A stretch of DNA of 34,291 bases from Thermodesulfovibrio sp. (GCA_013824325.1 PNNP01000005.1:1-34291), one strand, 5' to 3'; positions 18,526 to 29,743 are shown, counted from the first letter of the stretch. The notes: generated from the letters alone by a model not told the origin. Numbers and translations are program-made.

Positions 18526-19380
18526 ATGTTCTACATATTAACTGCAATATTTCTCTGGAGCTCGCTCGGCATAATAATAAGGATATCCGGCGTGCCGATT
18601 CATTTATTGATATTCTTTGCCAGTGTTATATCAGTTTCAATAATATGGCTGTTTTTTTTGAAAAAAGAATACAGACAGCAGATTCCAAAAAGCAAACTCG
18701 TTTTTTGTATTCTGACCATTACACCGGTGGGACTTCTCAATACCTTCTCATTTTTTTATGCGTATGAGAATACCACCATAGCCAATGCCGTGTTGACACA
18801 TTACACCGCACCTATTGTTGTCGCCTTTCTTGCACCGATTTTTTTGAAAGAAAAATTTACGCTAAGATTGCTTCTTGCAATTGCTGTTGCAACCGCAGGG
18901 TTATGGATTATGCTTGATATTTCTGCAAGCCAGTTTATAAATTTAATGATCGCAGGAGACAAAAACACTGCGGGTATTTTAGCAGGGCTTCTTTCAGGAC
19001 TTGCCTATGCAATGCTGATAATACTTATAAGAATATTCGTCAAGGACCTAAATCCTGTAGTCATTACATTTTTCCAGAATCTGCTTATCGCCTTAATATT
19101 ACTGCCTTTCATTAAAATACCTGATAATTTCGGCTCTGTCTTATGGGCGTTTGCAATTATGGGCATACTCCACTGGACAATAGCCCCTATCCTATATCTA
19201 AAGGGGATGAAAAAGGTAACAGCGAGCAAAACAGCGATACTCGGGTATCTGGAGCCTGTCTGCGCAATCTTGCTGGGTGTGATATTTTTGAGTGAAAGCA
19301 TAAATTACCAGACAATAATCGGCGGACTAATGATACTCCTTTCGGGATACCTCACAATTTTTAGCTCAGATGTATCATGA
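18526..19380 (+). CDS. EamA/DMT-family transporter
   Basis: 284 aa, ~10 hydrophobic segments, duplicated EamA pattern (NTTIANAVLTHYTAPIVVAFLAPIFLKEK; ASKTAILGYLEPVCAILLGVIFLSE). Confidence 0.88.
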   Translation: MFYILTAIFLWSSLGIIIRISGVPIHLLIFFASVISVSIIWLFFLKKEYRQQIPKSKLVFCILTITPVGLLNTFSFFYAYENTTIANAVLTHYTAPIVVAFLAPIFLKEKFTLRLLLAIAVATAGLWIMLDISASQFINLMIAGDKNTAGILAGLLSGLAYAMLIILIRIFVKDLNPVVITFFQNLLIALILLPFIKIPDNFGSVLWAFAIMGILHWTIAPILYLKGMKKVTASKTAILGYLEPVCAILLGVIFLSESINYQTIIGGLMILLSGYLTIFSSDVS

Positions 19381-19469
19381 CCTTATAACATTAACAGGCT
19401 GTATTGCGGTTGCCTTTAGGGAATAAAAAAAACTAAAAATAAAATTTCTAAAAAGTTAATAATAACCTC

Positions 19470-19498
19470 TTGACAAAATATTTAAAAATATATAAGAT
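19470..19498 (+). promoter_or_regulatory. Sigma70-like promoter for the nuo operon
   Basis: TTGACA (19470-19475), 17-nt spacer, TAAGAT (19493-19498), upstream of nuoA. Confidence 0.55.
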
Positions 19499-19522
19499 AG
19501 CGCTTGAAATTTTTTTAGAAGG

Positions 19523-19909
19523 GTGTTTAACAAAATTATGACACCAGGAAGTTACATACCGAGCGAATACCTGCCAGTTTTAATCATGATGATAGTTGCT
19601 TTTATTTTTGGCGCAGGTATAATCCTTTTCGGAAGCCTCGTAAGAATCAGAAGACCCTATAAAGATAAATTAACCCCTTATGAATCAGGAAACCCGCCTG
19701 TCGGAGAGCCGAGGGAAAGATTCAGCGTCAAATTCTATATTATTGCAATGCTTTTTGTGATATTCGATGTTGAAGCAGTTTTCTTATATCCATGGGCACT
19801 TGTGTATGACAAAATAGGGCTCTATGCCCTCGTTGAGATGATGCTATTCATTATTATATTGCTGGTTGGATATGTATACGCATGGAGAAAGGACGCATTT
19901 AAATGGTAA
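19523..19909 (+). CDS. nuoA: NADH-quinone oxidoreductase subunit A
   Basis: [41 protein letters not shown]. Start may be the internal MTPGSY at 19538. Confidence 0.95.
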   Translation: MFNKIMTPGSYIPSEYLPVLIMMIVAFIFGAGIILFGSLVRIRRPYKDKLTPYESGNPPVGEPRERFSVKFYIIAMLFVIFDVEAVFLYPWALVYDKIGLYALVEMMLFIIILLVGYVYAWRKDAFKW

Positions 19910-19925
19910 CAAACAGGAGAAGTTT

Positions 19926-20450
19926 ATGATGATTATAGACGGCACAACAACAGTGATTGAATTAGAAGAGAGAGTAAAAGTAATTCCGGGCGCCAACACC
20001 ATAATAGCCGGCATTGATAAGCTGGTGAACTGGGGTAGATTATCTTCCTTATGGCCCATGACATTCGGGCTGGCATGTTGTGCTATAGAAATGATGGCAA
20101 CCGGTGCCTCACATTATGACCTTGACAGGTTCGGAATTGTGTTTAGAGGCTCGCCGAGGCAGTCAGACGCTATTATAGTTGCCGGAACGTTGACCAAGAA
20201 AATGGCACCTGTACTCAGGACAGTATATGACCAGACGCCTGAGCCAAGATATGTAATAGCCATGGGAAGCTGTGCATGCACAGGAGGCATTTACAATACT
20301 TACAGCACTGTTCAGGGAGTTGACAGCATTCTGCCTGTAGATGTTTATATTCCGGGCTGTCCCCCCAGACCCGAGGCACTACTGGAAGGGTTAATGAAAT
20401 TACAGGAAAAGATAAGGAAAGAACATTTCAAATGGAGCAGATGGAGATAG
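19926..20450 (+). CDS. nuoB: NADH-quinone oxidoreductase subunit B
   Basis: [58 protein letters not shown]. Start placed at MMIIDG (19926), not the track start 19866. Confidence 0.96.
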   Translation: MMIIDGTTTVIELEERVKVIPGANTIIAGIDKLVNWGRLSSLWPMTFGLACCAIEMMATGASHYDLDRFGIVFRGSPRQSDAIIVAGTLTKKMAPVLRTVYDQTPEPRYVIAMGSCACTGGIYNTYSTVQGVDSILPVDVYIPGCPPRPEALLEGLMKLQEKIRKEHFKWSRWR

Positions 20451-20451
20451 A

Positions 20452-20988
20452 ATGACACCGCAAGAGATAGCTCAATTAATCAACGAAAAATTTCCCTCTG
20501 AAGTAATAGACATAAAAGAATTCCGCGATCAGGTATCCGTAACCGTTAAAAAAGAAAAAATAATAGAACTAATAAAGTATCTTCACGATACCCCTGAGTT
20601 ATATTTTGACCATCTGGCAGACTTGTGCGGTGCTGACTATCACGGCAAAAAAGATATAAGGTTTGAAGTTGTCTATAATTTATTTTCCATAAAGCACGGA
20701 CACATGATAAGGATAAAGGCTCAGGTGTCTGAAGATGACTGTAAAATAGACAGTGTTGTATCTATCTGGGCCGGAGCCAACTGGCATGAAAGGGAATGCT
20801 ATGACATGTACGGAATATCATTCACCGGACATCCTGATTTAAGAAGAATACTTATGCCGGAGGACTGGGAAGGATATCCTTTGAGAAAAGACTATCCATT
20901 AAAGAGCGACCTTGGCGAAAAGGAATGGAAGGGATACAAACAGGTTGTGGAAGTTTCTGAAAAGAACAAAGCATATGAGGTTCGATAG
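20452..20988 (+). CDS. nuoC: NADH-quinone oxidoreductase subunit C
   Basis: [49 protein letters not shown]. Confidence 0.95.
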   Translation: MTPQEIAQLINEKFPSEVIDIKEFRDQVSVTVKKEKIIELIKYLHDTPELYFDHLADLCGADYHGKKDIRFEVVYNLFSIKHGHMIRIKAQVSEDDCKIDSVVSIWAGANWHERECYDMYGISFTGHPDLRRILMPEDWEGYPLRKDYPLKSDLGEKEWKGYKQVVEVSEKNKAYEVR

Positions 20989-22206
20989 ATGGCTGTCATA
21001 AAAGACCTGAAAACAAAAGAAATAACCATAAACATGGGTCCCCAGCATCCCGCCACTCACGGTGTTTTAAGATTAATGCTGGAACTGGACGGCGAGACAG
21101 TGGTCAAGTGCACACCGTATATCGGCTATCTGCATAGGGGCACAGAGAAACTCGGAGAAAACAAAACTTATGCAACCGCCCTGCCCCTTACTGACAGATT
21201 AGACTATGTGTCAAGCATGTCAAATAATATCGGTTTCTGCGTGGCAGTCGAAAAACTCCTCAGCATAAAGGTTCCTGAAAGAGCCCAATATATAAGGACT
21301 ATCATGGCAGAACTCACAAGAATAGCTAACCATATAGTATGGATTGCCACACATGCCCTTGATATTGGTGCAATGACAGTATTCCTGTATTCCATGAGAG
21401 ACAGGGAGTGGATACTTGATTTATATGAAATGACATGCGGGGCAAGACTCACTGTAAGTTATCCGAGAATAGGCGGGGTAAGATGTGACGTAACACGGGA
21501 ATTCATGGAGAGCTGCTATCAATTCACTGAGGAGTTCCCTGAAAAAATACTGCAGTATGAAACCCTTATTGACAAAAACAGAATCTGGCTTCAGAGAACC
21601 GTAGGGATAGGAATTATAAGTCCGGAAGATGCAATAAACTGGGGTCTTACAGGTCCTACTTTGAGAGGTTCGGGTGTTCCTTATGATGTCAGAAAATTTG
21701 CGCCGTACGATGCTTATGACAAAGTGGACTTTGAAGTTCCGATAGGAAAGAACTGCGATGTGTATGACAGGTATCGCTGCAGGATGGATGAGTTCAGACA
21801 GTCTGTTAAAATTATCAGACAATGTCTTGAGAAGATGCCTGAAGGTCTTGTTCTGGCTCCTGAAGCACCGGGTTACGATATGCCGGCAGTACCTCCTAAG
21901 AAGCCGGCAGCTCCGCCGCCCAAAACAGCAGAGGGCGAAGCTCCGCCACCACCGCCGCCACCGCCGCCGCCCGAAGAAACAGGACCGGTTTTTAATGAGC
22001 TTTATGTTGCCACAGAAGTTCCCAAGGGAGAACTGGGATTTTACTTTATAAGTGACGGAACAGGAAAGCCATACAGAATGAGGTTAAGAGCACCTTCATT
22101 TGTTCATGCCGGGGTATTGCCGAAATTGTGTGAAGGCTCTCTTGTAGCAGACGTAATTGCAAATATAGGAACAATTGATATTGTTCTTGGTGAATGTGAC
22201 AGATAA
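20989..22206 (+). CDS. nuoD: NADH-quinone oxidoreductase subunit D, with Pro-rich insertion
   Basis: [67 protein letters not shown]; internal P10 tract. Confidence 0.96.
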   Translation: MAVIKDLKTKEITINMGPQHPATHGVLRLMLELDGETVVKCTPYIGYLHRGTEKLGENKTYATALPLTDRLDYVSSMSNNIGFCVAVEKLLSIKVPERAQYIRTIMAELTRIANHIVWIATHALDIGAMTVFLYSMRDREWILDLYEMTCGARLTVSYPRIGGVRCDVTREFMESCYQFTEEFPEKILQYETLIDKNRIWLQRTVGIGIISPEDAINWGLTGPTLRGSGVPYDVRKFAPYDAYDKVDFEVPIGKNCDVYDRYRCRMDEFRQSVKIIRQCLEKMPEGLVLAPEAPGYDMPAVPPKKPAAPPPKTAEGEAPPPPPPPPPPEETGPVFNELYVATEVPKGELGFYFISDGTGKPYRMRLRAPSFVHAGVLPKLCEGSLVADVIANIGTIDIVLGECDR

Positions 22207-22221
22207 ATCAGGTGGGGTATA

Positions 22222-23268
22222 ATGGATTTTAATGGATTTTACGGATTTTTAGGTTGTCCACAAAACACAAGTCTTTGTGTCCAGATAATTATAATTCTTA
22301 TCAAAATAGCAGTTGTCATAGCCGTTACCATGCTCCATGTTGCGTATGCCACTTACTTTGAAAGGAAAGTAATAGGCCACATGCAGGTAAGGCTCGGACC
22401 TATGAGAGTAGGTCCTCATGGATTACTTCAGCCGATAGCCGATGGCGTCAAGCTCTTCTTCAAAGAAGATGTGATACCGCAGGCAGGAGATAAATGGGTA
22501 TTTCAGTTAGCACCTATTATAGCCGTTTTCGCCACATTAAGTGCCCTTGCCGTGATACCGATTTTTGAAGGCTTCATGATTGCCAATATAAATGTAGGGC
22601 TTCTCTATATCCTCGCTATGTCTTCATTGAGTGCTTACGGCATCATAATGGCAGGATGGTCATCCAACTCCAAATATGCCTTCCTTGGGGGACTTAGGTC
22701 ATCAGCACAGGTAATCAGTTATGAAATAGCCCTGGGCTTAAGCCTTGTCGGGGTTATGCTTATGTCTGGCTCTTTAAATCTTTATGAAATAGTCAAAGGG
22801 CAGCAGGAATACTGGTATGGAATGTATCTGATACCGCAGTTCCTGGGATATTTTATATTTCTGGTAGCAGCTTTTGCAGAAACAAACAGAACACCTTTTG
22901 ATTTACCAGAGGCTGAGAGCGAGCTGGTAGCAGGGTACTTTACTGAGTACAGCGGCATGAGATTTGCCCTGTTCTTCCTCGGCGAATATATAGCCATGAT
23001 AGTAATGGCATGCGTTGCAGTGATATGTTTCTGGGGTGGCTGGACTGCGCCGCCGATACTATTAAAATGGTTTCCTTTCCTTGCGGTTGTCCCGGGAATT
23101 GTCTGGTTCTTTATAAAGGTATATTTCCATATCTTCCTTTTTTACTGGGTGAGAGCAACAGTCCCCAGATACAGGTATGACTTTTTGATGAGACTGGGGT
23201 GGAAAGTGCTGATTCCGCTCGCATTACTGAATATCGTAGCAACTTCAATAATAAAGTATGCGTTCTGA
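22222..23268 (+). CDS. nuoH: NADH-quinone oxidoreductase subunit H
   Basis: ERKVIGHMQVRLGPMRVGPHGLLQPIADGVKLFFKED, FVAAFAETNRTPFDLPEAESELVAGYFTEYSGM-like motif. Confidence 0.96.
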   Translation: MDFNGFYGFLGCPQNTSLCVQIIIILIKIAVVIAVTMLHVAYATYFERKVIGHMQVRLGPMRVGPHGLLQPIADGVKLFFKEDVIPQAGDKWVFQLAPIIAVFATLSALAVIPIFEGFMIANINVGLLYILAMSSLSAYGIIMAGWSSNSKYAFLGGLRSSAQVISYEIALGLSLVGVMLMSGSLNLYEIVKGQQEYWYGMYLIPQFLGYFIFLVAAFAETNRTPFDLPEAESELVAGYFTEYSGMRFALFFLGEYIAMIVMACVAVICFWGGWTAPPILLKWFPFLAVVPGIVWFFIKVYFHIFLFYWVRATVPRYRYDFLMRLGWKVLIPLALLNIVATSIIKYAF

Positions 23269-23286
23269 TAAAGGGGTGCATAAGCA

Positions 23287-23931
23287 GTGACACTGAAAGA
23301 CATAGTAAACAGATTTTTTCTAATCGAGATATTAAAGGGCATGGCTCTTACATTCAAGATGATGTGCACCCGTGCCGTTACCATACAGTACCCGAAACAG
23401 AGAAGAAAAATATTCCCCGGTTTCAGGGGAAAGCATGCGTTCGTTCGGGATGCTAAAACAGGCAAAGAGAAATGCATCGGCTGCATGAAATGCGCAAATA
23501 TGTGCCCTGCACAGTGTATTTATATAACCAAGACAAAGATAGAGAATAAAATGGTTGTTGAAAAGTATGATATAGAAGCGCTCAGGTGTATCTACTGCGG
23601 CTATTGCGTTGAAGTATGCCCGACATGCGCCCTTGTTCTTACTGAGGCATATGAATATTCTGCCTATACAAAAGACGAGATTTATTTCAATAAGGCAAAA
23701 CTGCTTCAGAACTGGGATGACTTTGCATCTACGTATCCTGCAGATGAATATTTCAACAAGTTCTGGAGACCTGACGGTATAGATACATCAAAGATGGTAA
23801 AGGCTAAAAAAGAACAGGGACCTGTACCGACAAGGCCAGTTCCTCAGCCGGCAGAACCTCAACCTGAAACACCTGCTGAAAAACCTCCGGAAAAGCCTGC
23901 TGAAAAGACTGAAACCAAGGAGACGGAATGA
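23287..23931 (+). CDS. nuoI: NADH-quinone oxidoreductase subunit I (2x4Fe-4S) with Pro/Glu-rich C-terminal tail
   Basis: CIGCMKCANMCPAQCIYI and CIYCGYCVEVCPTCAL; tail PVPTRPVPQPAEPQPETPAEKPPEKPAEKTETKETE. Confidence 0.95.
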   Translation: MTLKDIVNRFFLIEILKGMALTFKMMCTRAVTIQYPKQRRKIFPGFRGKHAFVRDAKTGKEKCIGCMKCANMCPAQCIYITKTKIENKMVVEKYDIEALRCIYCGYCVEVCPTCALVLTEAYEYSAYTKDEIYFNKAKLLQNWDDFASTYPADEYFNKFWRPDGIDTSKMVKAKKEQGPVPTRPVPQPAEPQPETPAEKPPEKPAEKTETKETE

Positions 23932-23932
23932 T

Positions 23933-24439
23933 ATGCTGCCTGTGATATTTTTCATTTATTTTGCCGTAGCAATGACAGCTTTGTCGATATTAATAATAAC
24001 GAGGAAAAATCCTGTGCACAGCGTGCTGTGGATGCTGGCAATGTTTTTCCACATAGCAGCATTATATCTGTTCCTGAATGCTGAATTTTTAGCCGCCGTG
24101 CAGCTTATATTATATGCCGGTGCAATACTGGTGCTCTTCCTGTTCGTCATTATGATGCTCAATCTTAGAGAGGAGCTTTCGATTGAAAGGTTCATAGATG
24201 AATGGCCTATCGGAGTTGCACTTGCTGTGTCTATACTGCTTCTCATTTATTTTACGCTGGCAAAATTTGTACAGGGACCTTTGGGTCAATACAGCATAGA
24301 AGCTGTTAAGTCTGAAACACATACAAAAGCTCTCGGGAAGGTTTTATATACAGATTATCTGTTCCCGTTTGAAATTGCGTCCCTGGTGTTATTGATAGCA
24401 ATAGTGGGAGCCATAGTGCTCGCTAAAAAGAGGTCGTAG
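23933..24439 (+). CDS. nuoJ: NADH-quinone oxidoreductase subunit J
   Basis: [52 protein letters not shown]. Confidence 0.94.
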   Translation: MLPVIFFIYFAVAMTALSILIITRKNPVHSVLWMLAMFFHIAALYLFLNAEFLAAVQLILYAGAILVLFLFVIMMLNLREELSIERFIDEWPIGVALAVSILLLIYFTLAKFVQGPLGQYSIEAVKSETHTKALGKVLYTDYLFPFEIASLVLLIAIVGAIVLAKKRS

Positions 24440-24447
24440 GGGGACAA

Positions 24448-24750
24448 ATGGTACCATTAGAATGTTATATAGGACTGAGCGCAATAATATTCATGATTGG
24501 AGTGGCAGGGTTTTTAATCAGGAGAAATATTATCATAATGCTCATGTCCATTGAACTTATGCTTAATGCTGTAAATATAAGCCTTGTGGCATTCAGCCAT
24601 TATTTACAGGACTTGAGGGGGCAGGTGTTCGTCTTTTTTATAATAACTGTTGCAGCAGCAGAAGCAGCGATAGGACTGGCAATACTTGTTTCATTGTTTA
24701 AGAACAAAGCAGCAGTGCATACAGACGAAATCACGGAGATGAAGGGATAA
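24448..24750 (+). CDS. nuoK: NADH-quinone oxidoreductase subunit K
   Basis: [28 protein letters not shown]...[24 protein letters not shown]. Confidence 0.95.
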   Translation: MVPLECYIGLSAIIFMIGVAGFLIRRNIIIMLMSIELMLNAVNISLVAFSHYLQDLRGQVFVFFIITVAAAEAAIGLAILVSLFKNKAAVHTDEITEMKG

Positions 24751-24753
24751 CCA

Positions 24754-26682
24754 ATGGAAAAATATGTTGTTTTAATCCCGTTATTACCTTTAATAGGATT
24801 TTTCATAAACATCTTATTAGGCAGGGCTGTAACTAAAGACAAGGCTCATTCAGTAGCTATTCTCGCTGTCTTTGGCTCGTTCCTTTTTTCATTGATGGCT
24901 TTTTATGAAGTTGCACAGGGTAATACTTTAAACTATGATGTTTATAGCTGGGTAGTATGCGGAAACTTTAAGGTAACTATCGGCTTTTTGATAGACCAGC
25001 TTACAGTCATAATGCTTATAGTGGTCACAACCGTAAGCCTCCTTGTCCATATTTATTCAGTTGGTTACATGCACGGAGACCCGGGATATTACAGGTTTTT
25101 CTCATATCTGAATCTGTTCACATTTTCAATGTTAATGCTCGTAACGAGCAATAATCTCCTGCAGTTATACTTAGGATGGGAAGCTGTCGGATTATGCTCA
25201 TATTTTCTTATCGGCTACTGGTATCAGAAGAAGACCGCTGCCGATGCCGGAAAGAAGGCATTTATAGTCAACCGTTTCGGTGATTTTGGATTCGGAATAG
25301 GCGTTATAGTGATATTCCTGACTATCGGCAGTATCCAGTATTCAGATCTATTCAGCAAGGTAGGCATGTTACAGGGGCAGACCGTATATATAATGGGATA
25401 TAATGTTGACCTGATAACACTGATTGCTTTGCTGCTCTTCTGCGGCGCTGTTGGAAAATCAGCGCAGATACCGTTGCATGTATGGCTCCCCGATGCAATG
25501 GAAGGTCCCACTCCTGTCAGCGCATTGATACACGCAGCGACAATGGTTACAGCCGGCGTATTCATGGTAGCCAGATTTAATCCGTTATTTAACCTGTCAG
25601 AAGTTGCAATGAATGTCGTTGCAATTACAGGGGCTCTTACTGCCCTCTTTGCAGCCACAATAGCTTTAGTTCAAAACGATATCAAGAGAATAATCGCTTA
25701 CTCTACATGCAGCCAGCTTGGATATATGTTTTTAGCCTGCGGCGTAGGTGCTTATGGAGCAGGTATTTTCCACTTATATACACATGCTTTCTTTAAAGCC
25801 TTATTATTCCTTGGTGCCGGTAGCGTAATGCATGCAATGGCTGGAGAACTTAATATACAAAAAATGGGCGGATTAAGGAAATATATGCCTGTAACATACT
25901 GGACATTTTTAATTGCATCTTTAAGTATAGCCGGCATACCGGGCCTTGCAGGTTTTTTCAGCAAGGATGAAATACTCTGGCTGGCTTATAACGGCGGAAC
26001 AACAGGCAAGATTGTCTGGATTATGGGCACAATCGTTGCAGGATTAACAGCATTTTACAGCTTCAGGATAATATGGCTTACATTCTTTGGTAAATTCAGG
26101 GGCACCCATGAACAGGAACATCACCTTCATGAATCACCAAAGGTGATGACAATTCCATTAATACTTCTTGCAATCGGCGCTGTAGCAGCAGGCTGGATTG
26201 GAATTCCAACCGTGCTTGGCGGCGGCAACTGGATTGGTCATTTCTTTGAGCCTGTCCTTGGTCATCCGCATGTACACGCCGGTCATGATGAGGAATGGAT
26301 GGTAATGGGCATCTCCGTTGCAGTAGCACTTACCGGCATATTTGTCTCAATATTATTCTATGTATGGAAACCCGATATACCCAAAACTCTCGGAGCAAAA
26401 TATAAAGCTATATATACAACGCTCTGGAATAAATACTACATTGATGAGCTGTATGACTTCATCATTGTAAGACCTGTTAAGTGGACAGCCTCCTGCCTGC
26501 TGGTCGATATAACAGATACCAAAATCATAGAAGGCATAGTCAACGGAATACCCAAAGGTATAGCAGCATTTGGAGAAAAGATAAGAAAGTTGCAGACCGG
26601 CTATTTACAGCATTACGCCATCAGCATGGCAATAGGTCTGTTTGTGATACTAACTTTAGTATTGATAGCGGCAGGGAAATAA
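24754..26682 (+). CDS. nuoL: NADH-quinone oxidoreductase subunit L
   Basis: GWEAVGLCSYFLIGYWYQ, KSAQIPLHVWLPDAMEGPTPVSALIHAATMVTAGVFMVAR. Confidence 0.96.
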   Translation: MEKYVVLIPLLPLIGFFINILLGRAVTKDKAHSVAILAVFGSFLFSLMAFYEVAQGNTLNYDVYSWVVCGNFKVTIGFLIDQLTVIMLIVVTTVSLLVHIYSVGYMHGDPGYYRFFSYLNLFTFSMLMLVTSNNLLQLYLGWEAVGLCSYFLIGYWYQKKTAADAGKKAFIVNRFGDFGFGIGVIVIFLTIGSIQYSDLFSKVGMLQGQTVYIMGYNVDLITLIALLLFCGAVGKSAQIPLHVWLPDAMEGPTPVSALIHAATMVTAGVFMVARFNPLFNLSEVAMNVVAITGALTALFAATIALVQNDIKRIIAYSTCSQLGYMFLACGVGAYGAGIFHLYTHAFFKALLFLGAGSVMHAMAGELNIQKMGGLRKYMPVTYWTFLIASLSIAGIPGLAGFFSKDEILWLAYNGGTTGKIVWIMGTIVAGLTAFYSFRIIWLTFFGKFRGTHEQEHHLHESPKVMTIPLILLAIGAVAAGWIGIPTVLGGGNWIGHFFEPVLGHPHVHAGHDEEWMVMGISVAVALTGIFVSILFYVWKPDIPKTLGAKYKAIYTTLWNKYYIDELYDFIIVRPVKWTASCLLVDITDTKIIEGIVNGIPKGIAAFGEKIRKLQTGYLQHYAISMAIGLFVILTLVLIAAGK

Positions 26683-26685
26683 GAT

Positions 26686-28344
26686 ATGCACGACAACGGA
26701 CATAATTCAACGGAACATACAGTAGAGAACGGCAAGAAGGGACAGTCCTGCTATCAGGTATTAACAGCAGTATTTATAATACCTACGCTTGCTATACTGT
26801 TCTTTTTAGGGATCTTAAGCACAGAGCAGATAAAATATCCTGTTCTCAGCACGGTAATATTTTTACCAATAGCCGGGGCATTATTCATATTCCTGCTGAA
26901 CAGACAGAATGAATCACTGATAAAATGGTCATGTTTAGTGATAAGCATTGCTAATTTCATACTGAGCATGCCTTTGTATACCAGATTTGATAAAACCACA
27001 GCAAATATGCAGTTTGTTGAACGCCATGACTGGATACCGTCATGGGGAGTCAAATATGCATTGGGAGTTGATGGCATCAGCGTATTATTTGTATTGCTTT
27101 CAGCATTGCTAACGATCCTCTGCGTAACAGTGTCATGGACAAGCATCAAAGACAAGATAAAAGAATTCTATGCAGCCCTGCTCCTTATAGAAGGCTCAAT
27201 GATTGGCGTATTCTGCAGCCTTGACCTCTTCCTGTTCTATATATTATGGGAGGCAATGCTCATTCCGATGTACCTTTTGATAGGCGTTTGGGGAGGTCCG
27301 AACAGAATATATGCTGCAATAAAATTTTTCCTGTTCACACTGGTTGGAAGCTTACTGATGCTTGTTGGAATCATCGTCTTATACTTCAATACAGGCAATT
27401 CATTTGACATCCTGCAGATGATGAAGACCAACTATCCTTACAACATGCAGATATTACTGTTCTGGGCATTCTTTGCCGCATTTGCAGTCAAGGTGCCGAT
27501 GTTCCCTGTACATACATGGTTGCCTGATGCCCACACAGAAGCGCCGACAGCAGGCAGTGTAATCCTTGCCGGCATCCTTATCAAAATGGGAGCATACGGT
27601 TTTCTCAGATTCAATATGCCTTTATTCCCTGAGGCAACAAAGGCTCTTGCGCCTGCGATGATGGTATTATCAGTCGTTGCAATAATTTACGGCGCTGTGA
27701 TTTGTCTCGGACAGACTGATTTGAAGCGGCTTATAGCATACAGTTCTGTAAGCCATATGGGATTTGTAACATTAGGCTTATTCGCACTCAACCCGCAGGG
27801 AATACAGGGCGGGATACTCCAGATGGTAAATCATGGTATCGTAACAGGCGCACTGTTCTTGTGCGTAGGAATCATATATGAAAGAACCCATACGAGGCAG
27901 ATTGCTGATTATGGTGGTGCTGCAACGGTTTTCCCGATTTACTCCGCCTTTTTCATGGTATTTACCCTGGCATCTGTAGGATTGCCCGGAACAAACGGAT
28001 TCATCGGCGAATTCCTTATAATCCTCGGTGGCTTTACAGCATCAAATTTAATGGGTGTCCTTGCAGCAACAGGAGTGATTATAGGCGCAGCATATATGCT
28101 GTGGCTCTATCAGAACGTGTTCTTTGTTGAAACCAACCCCAAACTACTGGGACACGGATATGGAGATATGGACTCAAGGGAAATTCTTACACTTTTGCCG
28201 TTACTGATATTGGTATTCTGGATAGGGGTGTATCCGAATACATTCCTCAGCTTTATGGATGCATCCGTGCAGAACCTTATTGAAAGGGTAAATACCGCAG
28301 GCCAGCCTCAGGTAGCACAACAAATAATTGAGGTGATAAAATGA
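26686..28344 (+). CDS. nuoM: NADH-quinone oxidoreductase subunit M
   Basis: WEAMLIPMYLLIGVWGGPNRIYAAIKFFLFTLVGSLLML, KVPMFPVHTWLPDAHTEAPTAGSVILAGILIKMG. Confidence 0.96.
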   Translation: MHDNGHNSTEHTVENGKKGQSCYQVLTAVFIIPTLAILFFLGILSTEQIKYPVLSTVIFLPIAGALFIFLLNRQNESLIKWSCLVISIANFILSMPLYTRFDKTTANMQFVERHDWIPSWGVKYALGVDGISVLFVLLSALLTILCVTVSWTSIKDKIKEFYAALLLIEGSMIGVFCSLDLFLFYILWEAMLIPMYLLIGVWGGPNRIYAAIKFFLFTLVGSLLMLVGIIVLYFNTGNSFDILQMMKTNYPYNMQILLFWAFFAAFAVKVPMFPVHTWLPDAHTEAPTAGSVILAGILIKMGAYGFLRFNMPLFPEATKALAPAMMVLSVVAIIYGAVICLGQTDLKRLIAYSSVSHMGFVTLGLFALNPQGIQGGILQMVNHGIVTGALFLCVGIIYERTHTRQIADYGGAATVFPIYSAFFMVFTLASVGLPGTNGFIGEFLIILGGFTASNLMGVLAATGVIIGAAYMLWLYQNVFFVETNPKLLGHGYGDMDSREILTLLPLLILVFWIGVYPNTFLSFMDASVQNLIERVNTAGQPQVAQQIIEVIK

Positions 28345-29723
28345 ACATACCCTTCCCTGATTTAACTCCTGCTATTCCAGAGATAATCATCTCCATGGTA
28401 GCTACATTCCTGCTTATTGCAGAACTTGTAGCAAAAAACAAGAGCCCTCTTGGATATATAGGAATCGCCACAGCAGCAATTGTGATGTATCTGCTTCCTG
28501 TAAGCCGCGGGGAAACCTTTGGGGGCATGTTCATAAGCGACAGTTACAGCACATATTTTAAACTCATATTCCTGATAAACCTCATACTGACCATTCTTAT
28601 ATCACTAAAATACATACACAAGGAAAAGGCGGATTACGGCGAATATTACAGCCTTTTATTGTTTGCCACTGCCGGCATGATGCTTATGGCATCAGCAAAA
28701 GACCTGATAATCCTGTATCTTGGATTGGAATTGATGGCTTTAAGCACATATATCCTCGCCGGTATAAAAAGACATGATATAAAATCAAACGAAGCTGCCA
28801 TAAAATATTTTCTGCTTGGAGGATTCTCATCTGCATTACTTTTGTATGGAATGTCCCTGTTATACGGTATCACGACCACAACAGATATTTATAAAATAGC
28901 ACAATACCTGCAGCAAAAAGAGACTACGCCGGTATTACTGCTGAGCATGTCATTAATAGCTGTAGCCTTTGCATTCAAGATAGCAGCAGCACCGTTCCAC
29001 ATGTGGGCACCGGATGTCTATGAAGGCGCACCCACATCAGTAACCGCCTTTATGTCAGTGGGACCAAAGGCAGCAGGTTTTGCAGTCATAGGCAGGGTAT
29101 TTTATGTAGCATTTTACAACTTGCAGACAGACTGGACAGCAGTATTTATAGCAATAGCCATACTCACAATGGCAGTAGGGAATATCCTTGCCATAGTTCA
29201 GACAAACATCAAGAGAATGCTCGCTTACTCATCCATAGCACATGCTGGATATGCCCTGCTTGGAGTAATAGCAGGGACAAACGAAGGCTTGAATGCAATG
29301 ATGACATATCTTTTAATCTATGCATTCATGAACATAGGTGCATTTGCCATAGTGATACTCCTCCACAAAGGAGAGGAGATAAAGGACTATGACGGACTCG
29401 CAAAGAGCCATCCATTAGTAGCAGCTATAATGCTCGTTTTTATGTTCTCACTTACAGGCATTCCGCCTACAGCCGGATTCATCGGCAAATTCAACGTCTT
29501 CATGGCTGCCATAAACGCAGGTTACACATGGCTGGTTGTAATAGCGGTTATATTCAGCGCCATATCAGCCTACTATTACCTGAGAATAGTGATGAATATG
29601 TATATGAAAAATATGACAGAGGAAGTAAAAATAATTTCATCGCTTGCCCTTTCCGGTGCAATCTTTATTACAGTAATAGCAGTGCTCGTTATCGGAATCA
29701 TTCCCTCATTGGTGATAATTTAA
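28341..29723 (+). CDS. nuoN: NADH-quinone oxidoreductase subunit N
   Basis: LGLELMALSTYILAG, AAPFHMWAPDVYEGAPTSVTAFMSVGPKAAGF; ATGA overlap with nuoM. Confidence 0.96.
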   Translation: MNIPFPDLTPAIPEIIISMVATFLLIAELVAKNKSPLGYIGIATAAIVMYLLPVSRGETFGGMFISDSYSTYFKLIFLINLILTILISLKYIHKEKADYGEYYSLLLFATAGMMLMASAKDLIILYLGLELMALSTYILAGIKRHDIKSNEAAIKYFLLGGFSSALLLYGMSLLYGITTTTDIYKIAQYLQQKETTPVLLLSMSLIAVAFAFKIAAAPFHMWAPDVYEGAPTSVTAFMSVGPKAAGFAVIGRVFYVAFYNLQTDWTAVFIAIAILTMAVGNILAIVQTNIKRMLAYSSIAHAGYALLGVIAGTNEGLNAMMTYLLIYAFMNIGAFAIVILLHKGEEIKDYDGLAKSHPLVAAIMLVFMFSLTGIPPTAGFIGKFNVFMAAINAGYTWLVVIAVIFSAISAYYYLRIVMNMYMKNMTEEVKIISSLALSGAIFITVIAVLVIGIIPSLVII

Positions 29724-29743
29724 TACGAATCGCTTTAATACAC

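Noticed and set aside
19866-19925. N-terminal 20-aa extension of NuoB in the ORF track
   Set aside because: Overlaps nuoA; MMIIDG at 19926 is a better start.
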